DNA of 64,000 bases from Ureibacillus terrenus (GTDB lineage: Bacteria; Bacillota; Bacilli; Bacillales_A; Planococcaceae). Positions 1 to 9,934 of the stretch are shown one piece after another. Within the stretch, counting starts at the first letter, position 1, and each line of letters begins with the position of its first letter. The stretch covers positions 62,001-126,000 of the forward strand of contig NZ_VIGD01000008.1 in NCBI RefSeq assembly GCF_006569205.1. The letters are read 5' to 3'. The position numbers were made by a program, and so were the translations under genes. The notes under the pieces are model-generated. The model saw only the letters and a list, made by a program, of their open reading frames with translations, had not been told where the DNA came from and did no database searches.

Positions 1-78
1 GTATCGCGCCCTCAGCGTCCGCAACCGCTTTTCCGCGAGTTTGTCGGAGCGGCGTTCAAAAACCGCAAACATCAATAA
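1..78 (+). CDS. pyrG: CTP synthase PyrG, C-terminal end only (partial)
   Basis: The window opens inside a reading frame whose 25 visible residues end PQPLFREFVGAAFKNRKHQ followed by TAA. The R-P-Q-P-L-F-R-x-F motif is the well-known tail of bacterial CTP synthases, the amidotransferase that converts UTP to CTP in the cytoplasm. Synteny agrees, since pyrG precedes ywjG and spo0F in Bacillus. The rest of the gene lies outside the window. A strong hairpin terminator follows about 60 bp downstream. Confidence 0.85.
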   Translation, partial: VSRPQRPQPLFREFVGAAFKNRKHQ

Positions 79-134
79 CGGAATTTTGCGGAAATCCTTC
101 AATCAAGGAAATCGGAATTTGCCTGGAAGAAAAG

Positions 135-174
135 AAAAAGCGGCACAGCCAAAAGGCGTCTGTGCCGCTTTTTT
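135..174. terminator. Bidirectional Rho-independent terminator after pyrG
   Basis: A 13-bp perfect stem with arms AAAAGCGGCACAG and CTGTGCCGCTTTT is followed by a T run on the plus strand and by T-rich sequence on the minus strand. It most likely ends the pyrG transcript. Confidence 0.85.
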
Positions 175-223
175 ATTTTGAAAAAAGAAAGCGTTCGATC
201 GGCCATTTTGCCGCAAAAAAGAT

Positions 224-260
224 AAAGAGCGAATGGGGAGGGTTCTCCCTATTCGCTCTT
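224..260 (-). terminator. Terminator of the ywjG transcript
   Basis: A 16-bp stem (AAGAGCGAATGGGGAG paired across a short loop, one G-U) is followed on the minus strand by a T-rich tract. It lies about 110 bp beyond the stop codon of the minus-strand DUF2529 gene. Confidence 0.75.
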
Positions 261-368
261 ATGGTGATGATGGAGGATGGGCAAAAAGATAAAAGCGGAT
301 GTCTAACGCTTTCGATATTATTTTAAACTATTGCCCGGATATAAAATAATATACTCGAAGAATAAAGG

Positions 369-896
369 TTAAATTTCATCTTCCATGATTTCATCGTAGA
401 CAAGCTTGATGGCTTCATATATAAAAAGCCCGGCGTGCAGATGTGGGACAACCGCCCGTTCGCCCAATTTCACCGGATGGGGGATCAATCCGCCGCGTAC
501 ATGCATGGAGACATACGTATACGCAAGATCGCTCAATTCATTTTCATCGCCCGGCGCTTCAGCGGCAACTGCCGCAAAAGGAATGAACCGCCCGTATAAG
601 GTTTTGGCCAGCCGCAGGGCTTCCGGATGATGGCAGCTCTTTGCGAAAATCAGCACCCGGTCCGTTTCATGGATTTCCACATCCGGCGTCCATTCGGCGA
701 GCTTCCTGAACGGTTCCTGGCCCGTCAATGCGTAGAATTCGATTGCCTGCAGTTCATCAAAGCACGCAAAATACACTTTTCCTTCCCCGATGCCGGCCTG
801 GGCAAGAAGCCGTGCCGTTTCTTCGATGGAATCTTCTTCGATTTGCGCAATTTTTTGGAATAATCCGGTTAATTGAGTAGCAAGTATTTTTGACAT
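369..896 (-). CDS. ywjG: DUF2529 family protein YwjG
   Basis: A 175-residue soluble protein starting MSKILATQLTGLFQKIAQ, without signal peptide or membrane segment. Sequence and position identify it as the DUF2529 protein that sits on the opposite strand between pyrG and spo0F in Bacillus. The fold resembles sugar-isomerase (SIS-like) proteins, but I know of no established function. The ATG is preceded on the minus strand by GAGGTGG at good spacing. It is transcribed alone, divergently from spo0F. Confidence 0.8.
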   Translation of the reverse strand: MSKILATQLTGLFQKIAQIEEDSIEETARLLAQAGIGEGKVYFACFDELQAIEFYALTGQEPFRKLAEWTPDVEIHETDRVLIFAKSCHHPEALRLAKTLYGRFIPFAAVAAEAPGDENELSDLAYTYVSMHVRGGLIPHPVKLGERAVVPHLHAGLFIYEAIKLVYDEIMEDEI

Positions 897-1069
897 ATTT
901 CCACCTCATCCCAATTATAATGGCCGGTTTGCTGAAATGCAAAAGGGACCGTCAGGAGGAAAAAATGCCCATTTTTTTGGCGCGAACCAAAAATGAGGTT
1001 TATGATGAGGGAGATGGGGGAAATAGTAACCAAGCAAGGGAAATTGTAGTTATTTGAGGGGAAAAGATT

Positions 1070-1438
1070 GTGAAAAAAATACTAATCGTCGATGATCAAA
1101 GAGGAATTCGTTTGTTGCTCGATGAAATTTTTAAAAAGGAGGGAGTAAAGACATACCTGGCATCGAACGGACAGGAAGCGCTGCAATTGCTGGAGAAGGC
1201 AAAGATGGACTGCGTGCTTTTGGACATGAAGCTGCCGGGGATGGATGGCCGGGAATTGCTGAAGCGGATGAAAACGCTTTATCCGGACATGCCGGTGTTT
1301 ATGATGACCGCATATGAAGAGATCGGACAGGAGAATGGTTTCGGTGCGGATCATTATTTTACAAAACCTTTCAATGTGTTGGAGTTGAAAAACACCGTTT
1401 TAGAATGGTTGAACCGAAACAATGTTTTATCCGACTAG
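1070..1438 (+). CDS. spo0F: Sporulation response regulator Spo0F
   Basis: A 122-residue single-domain receiver with no output domain. It carries the acidic pocket Asp8-Asp9, phosphoacceptor Asp52 in LLDMKLPGMDG, Thr80 in MTAY and Lys99 in TKPF. Spo0F takes phosphate from sporulation histidine kinases and passes it to Spo0B in the phosphorelay that activates Spo0A. Synteny with fbaA supports the assignment over a generic CheY-like protein. The segment between Thr80 and Lys99 is three residues shorter than I recall for B. subtilis Spo0F. The start is GTG, with GAGGGG about 8 bp upstream. A terminator follows directly. Confidence 0.9.
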   Translation: MKKILIVDDQRGIRLLLDEIFKKEGVKTYLASNGQEALQLLEKAKMDCVLLDMKLPGMDGRELLKRMKTLYPDMPVFMMTAYEEIGQENGFGADHYFTKPFNVLELKNTVLEWLNRNNVLSD

Positions 1439-1439
1439 G

Positions 1440-1471
1440 GCCGTTCCAACATGTTGGGGCGGCATTTTCTT
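1440..1471 (+). terminator. Terminator after spo0F
   Basis: Two 11-nt arms pair with two G-U pairs around a tight loop and are followed by a short T-rich stretch, immediately after the spo0F stop codon. Confidence 0.6.
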
Positions 1472-1526
1472 TGGAGCGGCCCGTTTATTCCGGGATGCAT
1501 AGCCTATTGAAGTTCGATTTTCAGGG

Positions 1527-2069
1527 CTATTCAAGATGAATTTTGACTTCATCTTCGCTCCAGAATTCAGGATTGTAAATCAATGTCAGTTCACCATCCC
1601 CGGCAGGCTGTTCAAAGGCGACCGTTCCCGCCCTTTTTTCGCCCGGACCCAGCTCGCCGCTTTCCAAGGCCGTATCCGGGTCAATGGACGCAGAGGTTGT
1701 CTCAATCTCCTGTCCTTGGCTGTCCTGTATGGAAAAGTCGGAAGGGTTGTAGGAAATCTTTTCGCTTCCGACATTTTCGATTTCCACATGCACGATGATA
1801 TATTCTTTGCCGGAAGCGGACTGGTCGGCTGCGTTCCCTGAAGTTTTATCCACCTTGGTTACGGTCAAAGCGGCTTCACCGATCTGAACTTTTTCGCCGA
1901 CTTTGAAATTCGTTTTTGTTTCTTCCTGTTGCCCTTGTTTTTCACCCGTTTCTTGGGCTTCATCATCTTTGGAAACGGATTTCGGCGTATCGTCAGCTAC
2001 GCAGGCGGCCAGCATGGCGCCGCTGAACAATAAAGAGGCAAAGAGCAGGCTTGGCTTGTTGAATTTCAT
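1527..2069 (-). CDS. DUF4352-type lipoprotein
   Basis: A 180-residue protein with a lipoprotein signal peptide: basic start, hydrophobic stretch, lipobox LAAC with Cys at about residue 23. A charged, Gln/Glu-rich linker follows, then a beta-rich domain (about residues 55-180) with features of DUF4352 (immunoglobulin-like extracellular domain): the V-x-I-G-E-A-A-L-T-V opening and the EYIIVHVEIENVG strand. It should be anchored on the outer face of the membrane. The ligand is unknown. It is convergent with spo0F and divergent from fbaA, and looks monocistronic. Confidence 0.75.
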   Translation of the reverse strand: MKFNKPSLLFASLLFSGAMLAACVADDTPKSVSKDDEAQETGEKQGQQEETKTNFKVGEKVQIGEAALTVTKVDKTSGNAADQSASGKEYIIVHVEIENVGSEKISYNPSDFSIQDSQGQEIETTSASIDPDTALESGELGPGEKRAGTVAFEQPAGDGELTLIYNPEFWSEDEVKIHLE

Positions 2070-2267
2070 GGAACATCTCCCTTTCTATCATTTGAATGCC
2101 GGGCAGGACCGCGTCCGGTTCAATCATTTATTTTCTTTAAAAGTATCCTTCTTTCCGTCAAAGATTATTCTTGCTGAGGAGAGCATAATTTGGGAAAAGG
2201 AAGAAATAATTGGATCGGAAGGCAAGGACGGTTCCCGATCCTCCGTCATCGCCCGTCCGCTGCCTAC

Positions 2268-2296
2268 TTGTGGGTAATAGTTGAATTTGGTACTAT
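2268..2296 (+). promoter_or_regulatory. Probable sigma-A promoter of fbaA
   Basis: TTGTGG (2268-2273), a 17-bp spacer and TACTAT (2291-2296) preceded by a TG extension at the extended -10 position. It lies about 45 bp upstream of the fbaA ribosome binding site. Confidence 0.5.
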
Positions 2297-2341
2297 TATT
2301 ACGGAAAAAGTTAATTAACCATCCTGAGGAGGATTTGAATA

Positions 2342-3205
2342 ATGCCACTAGTATCAATGAAGGAAATGCTGATTAAAGCCAAAGAAGGAAAGTATGCGGT
2401 TGGTCAATTCAATATCAACAACCTTGAGTTTACACAGGCGATTTTGCAAGCGGCCGAAGAAGAAAAATCTCCGGTGATTCTCGGAGTTTCTGAAGGCGCA
2501 GGAAAATATATGGGTGGATTTGTTGCGGTAGTTCATATGGTAAAAGGTTTAATGGAAAGCTACAACATCACCGTTCCTGTCGCAATCCACCTGGACCACG
2601 GTTCCAGCTTCGAAAAATGCAAAGAAGCCGTTGACGCAGGTTTCACTTCCGTAATGATCGACGCATCCCACAAACCATTCGAAGAAAACGTTGAAATCAC
2701 GAAAAAAGTAGTGGAATATGCCCATTCAAAAGGCGTTTCCGTGGAAGCTGAACTCGGCATCGTGGGCGGACAAGAAGACGATGTCGTAGGACAAGGCATC
2801 ATTTACGCCGACCCTCAAGAATGCAAACAATTGGCCGAACTCACTGGCATCGACTGCCTGGCGCCTGCATTAGGTTCCGTACACGGTCCTTACAAAGGCG
2901 AACCAAAACTTGGTTTCAAAGAGATGGAGGAAATCTCCAACTTGACAGGGCTTCCACTTGTTCTTCACGGCGGAACAGGCATCCCGACAAAAGACATCCA
3001 ACGCGCGATTTCTTTAGGTACGGCAAAAATCAATGTAAACACTGAAAACCAAATCGCCATGACAAAAGTGGTCCGTGAAATCCTTGAAAACGATCCGAAA
3101 TTGTATGACCCACGCAAATACTTGGGTCCTGGCCGCGAAGCCATCAAACAAACAGTGATCGGAAAAATCCGCGAATTCGGAAGCTCCAATAAAGCGTTCG
3201 AATAA
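2342..3205 (+). CDS. fbaA: Class II fructose-1,6-bisphosphate aldolase
   Basis: A 287-residue cytoplasmic TIM-barrel enzyme that cleaves fructose-1,6-bisphosphate to DHAP and glyceraldehyde-3-phosphate in glycolysis and runs in reverse in gluconeogenesis. The metal site HLDHGSSF (His83, catalytic Asp85, His86), the AELGIVGG loop and the VLHGGTGIP phosphate loop identify the zinc-dependent class II family. Length matches B. subtilis FbaA. The ATG is preceded by GAGGAGG. Its codons are richer in optimal codons than the neighbours, as expected for an abundant glycolytic enzyme. Downstream are tal, murAB and glpX on the same strand. Confidence 0.95.
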   Translation: MPLVSMKEMLIKAKEGKYAVGQFNINNLEFTQAILQAAEEEKSPVILGVSEGAGKYMGGFVAVVHMVKGLMESYNITVPVAIHLDHGSSFEKCKEAVDAGFTSVMIDASHKPFEENVEITKKVVEYAHSKGVSVEAELGIVGGQEDDVVGQGIIYADPQECKQLAELTGIDCLAPALGSVHGPYKGEPKLGFKEMEEISNLTGLPLVLHGGTGIPTKDIQRAISLGTAKINVNTENQIAMTKVVREILENDPKLYDPRKYLGPGREAIKQTVIGKIREFGSSNKAFE

Positions 3206-3454
3206 TCGGCGCATCCGGAACCGGAGCGGGCGGATTCGCCGGCTTGCACGGAAACGGTGTTGATCCATCCGGCCGGCGGATCCCGCAGTTCTGTTAATGA
3301 AGGGAATCCACTTTTCCGTTCCGGCTGAAGGCGAAAAAAGTAAAAAGCGTTCGAGATTTAGCAAAAAAATAGTCCGAATTCATTGTTTATTTTCCTCAAA
3401 TAAATGTCTAGTATAGACTGTAATGACAGAAAACTTCACTTCGAAATGGGCAAA

Positions 3455-3493
3455 AGAGAAGTGTCGATATGGAACGACCTTCTCTTCATTTTT
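3455..3493 (+). terminator. Hairpin with T tract between fbaA and tal
   Basis: GAGAAG and GTCG pair with CGAC and CTTCTC (one bulged T, 8-nt loop), followed by a T-rich tract. It lies only about 20 bp before the tal ribosome binding site, so it either ends the fbaA transcript or reduces read-through into tal. The remaining 250 bp of this 313-bp gap show no gene. Confidence 0.6.
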
Positions 3494-3518
3494 AATGCAA
3501 TAAAGGGGAGGGCATTTA

Positions 3519-4169
3519 ATGAAACTGTTTATCGATACGGCGAATTTCGAGGAAATTAAAGAGGCGCACTCTTGGGGAATCCTGTCGGGAGTAACGACCA
3601 ACCCTTCGTTGGTGGCAAAGGAAGAAGGCATTTCCTTCCATGACCGGCTCCGTGAAATCGCGGAACTCGTGGACGGATCTGTCAGCGGGGAAGTCATTTC
3701 CCTCGATGCGGAAGGCATGATCCGGGAAGGGCTGGAACTTTCGCAAATTGCGCCGAACATTACGGTGAAACTTCCGATGACGCCGGAAGGATTGAAAGCA
3801 TGCAAATTTTTGTCCGAAAAGGGCATCAAAACGAATGTCACATTGGTTTTCAGCGCCAACCAGGCCCTTTTGGCAGCCCGCGCAGGCGCGACGTACGTTT
3901 CTCCCTTCGTTGGCCGTTTAGATGATATCGGTCAAAACGGCGTCGAACTCATTTCGCAAATCGCGCAAATCTTTGATATCCACCAGATCGAAACGGAAAT
4001 CATCGCAGCATCCATTCGCCATCCGCAGCACGTGGTAGACGTCGCTTTGGCCGGAGCCGATATTGCCACAGTTCCATTTAAAGTATTGAAGCAAATGTTC
4101 AACCATCCATTGACGGACAAAGGCATCCAGCAGTTTTTGGCCGATTGGGAAAAACGCCAAAATAAATAA
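3519..4169 (+). CDS. tal: Transaldolase (small, fructose-6-phosphate aldolase-like subfamily)
   Basis: A 216-residue enzyme of the short transaldolase family that moves a dihydroxyacetone unit between sugar phosphates in the non-oxidative pentose phosphate pathway. It begins [16 protein letters not shown]. The Schiff-base lysine is Lys84 in NITVKLPMT, and GVTTNPSL and the [10 protein letters not shown] motif are intact. Equivalent to B. subtilis YwjH/Tal by order and length. The ribosome binding site GGGGAGGG precedes the ATG. Confidence 0.93.
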   Translation: MKLFIDTANFEEIKEAHSWGILSGVTTNPSLVAKEEGISFHDRLREIAELVDGSVSGEVISLDAEGMIREGLELSQIAPNITVKLPMTPEGLKACKFLSEKGIKTNVTLVFSANQALLAARAGATYVSPFVGRLDDIGQNGVELISQIAQIFDIHQIETEIIAASIRHPQHVVDVALAGADIATVPFKVLKQMFNHPLTDKGIQQFLADWEKRQNK

Positions 4170-4356
4170 TTAAGAAAATTGGCAAGACCTTGTTTAGTTT
4201 CCTTGGCGGACAGAAAAAACTAAAGATAAGACAAAATGCTATCAATTTTTGAAGGACCGAAATAAACTATTGTTAATGAATGTTTTTTCAGATGCGTATT
4301 TAAGTGGAAAACAGACAATAATAAAGGAAACTTTCCAATTACGAGGGAGAACGCGT

Positions 4357-5637
4357 ATGGATGTTTATAAAATTATTGGCGGAAATCGATTAAAAGGAAC
4401 AGTCAAAATCAGCGGAGCGAAAAATAGCGCTGTAGCATTAATTCCCGCTTCCATTCTGGCCAATTCGCCGGTGACCATCGGCGGGATTCCCGAAATCTCC
4501 GATGCTTTTACGTTAAAAGCCCTGCTGGAGGAAATAGGCGGGGAAGTGGTTTTCGAAAATGGACAAATGACGATTGATCCGAGAAATATGATGCCGATTC
4601 CGTTGCCAAACGGGAATGTGAAAAAACTTCGTGCCTCCTATTACCTCATGGGTGCCATGCTGGGGCGGTTCAAGAAAGCGGTCATCGGATTGCCGGGAGG
4701 ATGCTTTTTGGGTCCCCGGCCAATTGACCAGCATATCAAAGGGTTTGAAGCGCTGGGAGCGACAGTGACCAATGAACACGGCGCTATTTACTTGAGAGCG
4801 GAAGAATTGAGAGGAGCGAAAATCTACCTGGATGTCGCCAGCGTCGGGGCGACGATCAACATCATGCTTGCCGCCGTGCGGGCAAAAGGGAGAACGATTA
4901 TCGAAAATGCCGCAAAAGAACCGGAAATCATCGACGTGGCAACGCTGCTCACAAACATGGGGGCGAACATTAAAGGGGCCGGAACAAGTGTCATCCGGAT
5001 CGAAGGTGTCGATGAACTTCATGGCACCAATCATGTCATCATCCCGGACCGGATCGAAGCAGCGACATTCATGATCATGGCAGCAGCATTGGGAGATGGC
5101 GTCACAATCGACAACATCATTCCTCTCCATTTGGAAGCGGTCACGGCAAAATTGCGCGAAATGGGCGTGAAAGTCGAAGAAGGAGAAGAGAGCATCTTCA
5201 TTCCGAAAACGGATATTTTGCAGGCGGTCGATGTCAAAACGCTTGTTTATCCAGGGTTCCCCACAGATGTTCAACAACCCCTCTCCGTATTGATGACGCA
5301 AGCAATCGGTGCTTCGAAAATTACGGAAACGATCTACACATCCCGGTTCAAGCATATTGATGAGTTAAGACGCATGAACGCCAATGCGCGGGTGGAAGGC
5401 AATACGGCCATCATCCTGGGACCAACCAAATTGCACGGCTCAAAGGTACGCGCGACCGATCTCCGGGCTGGCGCCGCTTTGGTGCTTGCAGGACTCCTTG
5501 CCGAAGGGGAAACGGAAATCCATGATATCTACCATATCGAAAGAGGCTACAGCCACTTTGTCGAAAAACTGCGGAGCCTCGGGGCGGATATTTGGAAAGA
5601 ATCGATAACGGCCAGCGCCTTGGAAAGGGCTGAGTAA
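4357..5637 (+). CDS. murAB: UDP-N-acetylglucosamine 1-carboxyvinyltransferase, second paralogue (MurAB/MurZ)
   Basis: Transfers enolpyruvate from PEP to UDP-GlcNAc, the first committed step of peptidoglycan synthesis. From the ATG at 4357 the protein has 426 residues beginning [10 protein letters not shown]. Fosfomycin-target Cys116 lies in [12 protein letters not shown], and the [10 protein letters not shown] and R-x-x-H-I-D-E-L motifs are present. I chose 4357 because GAGGGAGA precedes it. The frame stays open 36 codons further upstream, but with no ribosome binding site and no family homology. The second paralogue, murAA, is at 33.9 kb. Position between tal and glpX marks this copy as MurAB. 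Confidence 0.93.
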   Translation: MDVYKIIGGNRLKGTVKISGAKNSAVALIPASILANSPVTIGGIPEISDAFTLKALLEEIGGEVVFENGQMTIDPRNMMPIPLPNGNVKKLRASYYLMGAMLGRFKKAVIGLPGGCFLGPRPIDQHIKGFEALGATVTNEHGAIYLRAEELRGAKIYLDVASVGATINIMLAAVRAKGRTIIENAAKEPEIIDVATLLTNMGANIKGAGTSVIRIEGVDELHGTNHVIIPDRIEAATFMIMAAALGDGVTIDNIIPLHLEAVTAKLREMGVKVEEGEESIFIPKTDILQAVDVKTLVYPGFPTDVQQPLSVLMTQAIGASKITETIYTSRFKHIDELRRMNANARVEGNTAIILGPTKLHGSKVRATDLRAGAALVLAGLLAEGETEIHDIYHIERGYSHFVEKLRSLGADIWKESITASALERAE

Positions 5638-5711
5638 AATTCGAATCTATGGTAAAATAGTTTAGTAATCGGAAGTATCGGTATTTGTAATGGTAGGAGG
5701 AACATAATAGA

Positions 5712-6674
5712 ATGGAACGTAGTCTGACTTTAGAATTAGTTCGTGTTACTGAAGCGGCAGCAATTGAATCCGCAAAATGGATGGGGCTCGGCTTGAAATA
5801 CGAGGCGGATGATGCGGCAACGAAAGCGATGCGCGCATTGTTTGATACAATCCCTATGCACGGCCGGGTAGTCATCGGCGAAGGGGAAATGGACGAAGCC
5901 CCAATGCTCTACATTGGAGAAGAGCTCGGCCTTCGCAACGGCGGTCCGGAAGTGGACATCGCCGTGGACCCTTTGGAAGGAACGAACATCGTGGCAAAGG
6001 GAGGCCATGGCGCGTTGACGGTCGTGGCCATCGCGGACCGGGGGAATTTATTGCATGCGCCGGATATGTATATGGAAAAAATCGCGGTGGGTCCTGAAAG
6101 CAAAGGAAAAATCGACATCAACAAATCGGTGACGGAAAACCTGAAAGCCGTCGCGGAAGCAAAAAATAAAGCTGTTTCGGACGTGGTAGCCATCATCCTA
6201 GACAGACCCCGCCACCAAAAAATCGTGGATGAAATCCGCGCTGCCGGTGCCCGCATCAAATTCATCCAGGACGGAGACGTAAGTGCTGCCATCAGCACCG
6301 CTTTTGACGAAACGGGCATCGACATTATGTTCGGAATCGGAGGAGCTCCGGAAGGCGTTCTTGCCGCTGTCGCATTGAAATGCCTCGGAGGAGATTTCCA
6401 AGGCAGACTGGTGCCATACAACGACGAAGAGATCAAACGCTGCGAAGAAATGGGCATCGACCTTTCCAAAGTCTTATACTTGGACGATCTCGTAAAAGGG
6501 GACGATGCCATCTTTGCCGCGACAGCCGTAACGGACAGCGAATTGATGAAAGGCGTTCAATTCAAAGGCGATTACTGCTTGACCAATTCCGTGGTGATGC
6601 GCGCAAAAACAGGTACAGTCCGCTTCATCGAAGGCCGCCACAACATGCTCAAAAAACCAAGATATCTGAAATAA
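5712..6674 (+). CDS. glpX: Class II fructose-1,6-bisphosphatase GlpX
   Basis: A 320-residue cytoplasmic phosphatase that hydrolyses fructose-1,6-bisphosphate to fructose-6-phosphate in gluconeogenesis. The metal-binding motifs [10 protein letters not shown] (residues 56-65) and DPLEGTN (86-92) define the GlpX family. The length is that of B. subtilis GlpX. The ATG has a GGAGG ribosome binding site. With fbaA and tal it makes this stretch a sugar-phosphate cluster interleaved with murAB and rho. Confidence 0.93.
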   Translation: MERSLTLELVRVTEAAAIESAKWMGLGLKYEADDAATKAMRALFDTIPMHGRVVIGEGEMDEAPMLYIGEELGLRNGGPEVDIAVDPLEGTNIVAKGGHGALTVVAIADRGNLLHAPDMYMEKIAVGPESKGKIDINKSVTENLKAVAEAKNKAVSDVVAIILDRPRHQKIVDEIRAAGARIKFIQDGDVSAAISTAFDETGIDIMFGIGGAPEGVLAAVALKCLGGDFQGRLVPYNDEEIKRCEEMGIDLSKVLYLDDLVKGDDAIFAATAVTDSELMKGVQFKGDYCLTNSVVMRAKTGTVRFIEGRHNMLKKPRYLK

Positions 6675-6691
6675 TCCAATCTTCACAATTT

Positions 6692-6734
6692 GAGATGTCC
6701 GGTCATATATCTTAAAATATATATCGGGCATCTC
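6692..6734 (+). other. Stable hairpin between glpX and rho, no T run
   Basis: Arms GAGATGTCCGGT and ATCGGGCATCTC pair over 12 bp with two G-U pairs around an AT-rich loop. No T tract follows, so it is not a standard terminator. It may stabilise the glpX 3-prime end or belong to the rho leader, which in B. subtilis is subject to Rho autoregulation. Confidence 0.45.
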
Positions 6735-6832
6735 CCACCCTTCCAAAATTCTCACCGTTTTCATTTTCCAAAACCCTGACAAAACAGAAGTTCATCCTGA
6801 TATAAAAATTTTATAAAGACTGGAGTAATGCT

Positions 6833-8113
6833 ATGACGCTAACGATTGCTCAATTGGAAAACATGACATTGAAGGAATTATATAGTCTTGCAAGGGAATA
6901 TAAGATTTCCTATTATAGCAAACTGACGAAAAAAGAATTGATCTTTGCCATCTTAAAATCCCGATCGGAACAGGAAGGCTACTTCTTCATGGAAGGGATC
7001 CTGGAAATCGTCAACTCGGAAGGATTCGGATTCCTCCGGCCAATCAACTATTCCCCTTCCAAAGAAGACATCTATATCTCTGCTTCCCAAATTCGCCGAT
7101 TTGACCTTAGAAACGGCGACAAAGTTTCCGGTAAAGTCCGCCCGCCTAAAGAGAACGAACGTTATTACGGACTGCTCCAAGTTGACGCGGTCAACGGAGA
7201 AGACCCGGAAGTTGCAAAAGAACGCGTTCACTTCCCAGCATTGACTCCACTCTATCCAAACCGGCAAATCAAGCTCGAAACAACACCCGATAAGTTATCA
7301 ACAAGAGTCATCGATTTGATTGCGCCTATCGGTTTTGGCCAACGGGGGTTAATTGTGGCGCCGCCAAAAGCGGGGAAAACGACGCTGTTGAAGGAAATTG
7401 CCAACGCCATTACGACGAACTATCCACAGGCGGAACTGATTGTGCTGTTGATCGATGAACGTCCGGAAGAAGTGACGGATATCGAGCGTTCCGTCAAAGC
7501 GGATGTGGTGAGTTCGACCTTCGACGAATTGCCGGAAAACCACGTGAAAGTGGCGGAATTGGTATTGGAACGTGCCCGCCGCCTCGTTGAACATAAGCGG
7601 GATGTCATTATTTTGATGGATTCCATCACGCGGCTTGCCCGCGCCTATAACCTGGTCATTCCGCCAAGCGGAAGAACATTGTCCGGCGGTATCGACCCGG
7701 CGGCTTTCCACCGGCCAAAACGTTTTTTCGGCTCCGCCCGCAATATTGAGGAAGGCGGCAGCTTGACGATTTTGGCAACGGCCCTGATCGACACGGGTTC
7801 CCGCATGGACGATGTGATTTATGAGGAATTCAAAGGGACAGGAAATATGGAGTTGCATTTGGACCGGAATCTTGCGGAACGCCGGATTTTCCCTGCATTG
7901 GATATCCGCCGGTCCGGAACGCGCAAAGAAGAATTGTTGATTCCGCCGGAGCAGCTGGACAAACTTTGGGCAATCCGGAAAACTTTCACCGACGCCCCGG
8001 ACTTTACGGAACGTTTCTTGAAAAAACTGGCCTCCACAGAGTCCAACGAAGAATTTTTTGAATTGCTGAACGAAGAAATGAAAAAGGCGACCAAAGGAAA
8101 AGGATTGCTGTAA
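6833..8113 (+). CDS. rho: Transcription termination factor Rho
   Basis: A 426-residue hexameric RNA helicase. N-terminal Rho domain (about residues 1-45, MTLKELYSLAREYKISYYSKL), cold-shock-like RNA-binding domain (about 50-125, with the FGFLRP motif), then the ATPase core with Walker A APPKAGKTT (about 176-184), the ELIVLLIDERPEEVTD Walker B region and the Q/R loops. The ATG has GGAG upstream. No insertion domain is present, as usual in Bacillota. Confidence 0.96.
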   Translation: MTLTIAQLENMTLKELYSLAREYKISYYSKLTKKELIFAILKSRSEQEGYFFMEGILEIVNSEGFGFLRPINYSPSKEDIYISASQIRRFDLRNGDKVSGKVRPPKENERYYGLLQVDAVNGEDPEVAKERVHFPALTPLYPNRQIKLETTPDKLSTRVIDLIAPIGFGQRGLIVAPPKAGKTTLLKEIANAITTNYPQAELIVLLIDERPEEVTDIERSVKADVVSSTFDELPENHVKVAELVLERARRLVEHKRDVIILMDSITRLARAYNLVIPPSGRTLSGGIDPAAFHRPKRFFGSARNIEEGGSLTILATALIDTGSRMDDVIYEEFKGTGNMELHLDRNLAERRIFPALDIRRSGTRKEELLIPPEQLDKLWAIRKTFTDAPDFTERFLKKLASTESNEEFFELLNEEMKKATKGKGLL

Positions 8114-8287
8114 TTTGCGGGCAATCCGTGACGGGCTTTCAATAGATTCATAGATTGGACAGACATCGAAGAACAGCTCCGAACTTCAGCTCAGCGGACT
8201 TTCAAAATAGATTGGCCAGTTGTGCATGGTTTGGCGCGCAGCAACCGTTTTCATTGATTGTCAATGCAAAATCCTTTATAGGATTGC

Positions 8288-8316
8288 TTGAAACTTCAGC
8301 AAGAGTATGTTATGAT
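8288..8316 (+). promoter_or_regulatory. Sigma-A promoter of rpmE
   Basis: TTGAAA (8288-8293), a 17-bp spacer and TATGAT (8311-8316). The predicted start near 8323 leaves a leader of about 110 nt before rpmE. The 170 bp upstream, after rho, hold nothing I recognise. Confidence 0.75.
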
Positions 8317-8319
8317 ATC

Positions 8320-8425
8320 CGAGTATGTTACGTGTGCATATGTAACTGGCGTATTCGGGTTATGTAAGGCACAGTACGAGATTAAAAATTAACTCTGTTC
8401 CAGAATAATGGTTCAGGGCAGGAGG
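8320..8425 (+). promoter_or_regulatory. rpmE leader RNA, possible L31 autoregulatory element
   Basis: The leader contains a hairpin (GTTACGT pairing with ATGTAAC near 8327-8346). A second one lies at 8394-8416, with CTG and CC arms pairing with GG and CAG across symmetrical TT mismatches, directly before the GGAGG ribosome binding site. Ribosomal protein L31 leaders are known in Firmicutes. Whether this is one is inference from position and structure. Confidence 0.4.
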
Positions 8426-8434
8426 TAAACGAAT

Positions 8435-8635
8435 ATGAAACAAGGAATTCATCCAGAATACCATATCGCAACAGTTACTTGCTCATGTGGCAACACTTTC
8501 CAAGTAGGTTCAGTGAAAAAAGACATTCGCGTTGAGGTTTGCAACGAATGCCATCCATTCTACACTGGACGTCAAAAATTCGCGGCTGCAGCCGGCCGTG
8601 TGGATCGTTTCAACAAAAAATACGGTCTCAAATAA
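8435..8635 (+). CDS. rpmE: 50S ribosomal protein L31, zinc form
   Basis: A 66-residue ribosomal protein of the large subunit. It holds the full zinc ribbon, Cys16-x-Cys18 and Cys36-x-x-Cys39, so it is the zinc-binding (C+) type rather than the zinc-free YtiA type made in zinc starvation. A GGAGG site precedes the ATG and a strong terminator follows. Confidence 0.96.
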   Translation: MKQGIHPEYHIATVTCSCGNTFQVGSVKKDIRVEVCNECHPFYTGRQKFAAAAGRVDRFNKKYGLK

Positions 8636-8642
8636 GAACAGT

Positions 8643-8679
8643 AAAAATGCCTGCCATGATTGTTGGCAGGCATTTTTTT
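8643..8679 (+). terminator. Terminator after rpmE
   Basis: AAAAATGCCTGCCA pairs with TGGCAGGCATTTTT around a 7-nt loop, with a run of seven Ts. Confidence 0.92.
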
Positions 8680-8773
8680 GAGTAGAATTTTCCTTTTGAT
8701 GTTAACGGGGCAAAAATCCTTTTGAGCAAAATCTCATTTTTCATTATAAAAAAGGGCAAAAAGAGGGAGAACG

Positions 8774-9346
8774 ATGGCGCAATTATTTTTCAAATATGGG
8801 GCAATGAACAGCGGAAAATCCTTTGAAATTCTGAAAGTTGCACATAATTATGAAGAGCAGAATAAACCGGTGCTGATGTTTACTTCTGCCATCGACGACC
8901 GGGATGAAGTCGGCTATATTTCAAGCCGCATCGGCATGCGCCGGAAAGCGATTCCCGTTTATGACGACACGGATATGTTTGAAGTGGTGAAAAGTTATCC
9001 GGAAAGATTGTTTTGCGTGCTCGTGGATGAAGTCCAATTTTTGAAGAAGCACCATGTCCTGCAATTGACGAGAATCGTGGACGAGCTGGACATTCCGGTG
9101 ATGGGCTTCGGGCTCAAGAACGACTTCCGCAATGAACTGTTCGAAGGCAGTAAATACATGCTCCTTTATGCGGATAAAATCGAGGAAATGAAAACGATTT
9201 GCTGGTTCTGCCATAAAAAGGCGACGATGAACCTGAGGATTGATGAAAACGGCAAACCGGTTTACACCGGAGATCAGATTCAAATTGGAGGAAACGATAC
9301 ATACTACCCGGTATGCCGGAAATGCCATGCCAATCCGCCGTTGTAA
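8774..9346 (+). CDS. tdk: Thymidine kinase (type II)
   Basis: A 190-residue salvage enzyme phosphorylating thymidine. P-loop GAMNSGKS at residues 9-16, the LVDEVQFL Walker B/catalytic segment, and a structural zinc site from CWFC and CRKC near the C-terminus define the tetrameric bacterial type II family. The ribosome binding site is GAGGGAGA. Position between rpmE and prfA is conserved in Bacillus. A 21-bp repeat array begins 37 bp after the stop. Confidence 0.95.
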   Translation: MAQLFFKYGAMNSGKSFEILKVAHNYEEQNKPVLMFTSAIDDRDEVGYISSRIGMRRKAIPVYDDTDMFEVVKSYPERLFCVLVDEVQFLKKHHVLQLTRIVDELDIPVMGFGLKNDFRNELFEGSKYMLLYADKIEEMKTICWFCHKKATMNLRIDENGKPVYTGDQIQIGGNDTYYPVCRKCHANPPL

Positions 9347-9382
9347 AGGGGATTGCGCGGGGAAATTTTTGTGTGCGGGGCT

Positions 9383-9757
9383 GAGTGCGCAAGCAGCGGG
9401 TTTAAGTGCACGAGTAGGGTATTGAAGTGGCCGGCAGGGGCTTTATGAGCGCGAGAGGAAGGGTTCAGTGCCCGAGAGGAGGCGCTAAGTGCGCAAGTTG
9501 GGGTTATAAGTGCCCAAGAAGAGTGCATAAGTGCCCGAGAGGAGGCTCTATGCGCCCAAGAAGAGTGCATAAGTGCCCGAGAGAAGGCTCTATGCGCCCA
9601 AGAAGAGTGCATAAGTGCCCGAGAGGAGGCTCTATGCGCCCAAGAAGAGTGCATAAGTGCCCGAGAGGAGGCTCTATGTGCCCAAGATAGGTTCATAAAT
9701 GCCCGAGGGGAGACTCTATGTACCAATAGCAGTGCATAAGTGCCCGATGCGGGATGG
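9383..9757 (+). repeat. 21-bp repeat array A (TGCCCRAG on plus)
   Basis: Tandem units of 21 bp with the core TGCCCAAG or TGCCCGAG on the plus strand, separating tdk from prfA. Its middle consists of four near-identical 42-bp dimers in which an AAGAAGAGTGCA unit alternates with a GAGAGGAGGCTC unit, which indicates recent amplification. The remaining 170 bp before prfA show no gene. Confidence 0.9.
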
Positions 9758-9934
9758 ATTTTTATGCCTAGGCAGACGCTTTCTTCGCGCCAGCAAGCAG
9801 ATTACCGCACAATTCAGCATCAAAATTCCCGAACCAGTAGCACATCATGTGCATTTTCTTTATACTAATAAAGTCGAAGAAATTCATGGCGCTGGCCTTT
9901 TCCTATAAACCGAACAACAAACGAGGTGAACGAC

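Noticed and set aside
4513-5355. 280-codon open frame antisense to murAB, and similar antisense frames in glpX, rho, glyA and others
   Set aside because: Shadow frames of strongly coding genes; no independent start signals.
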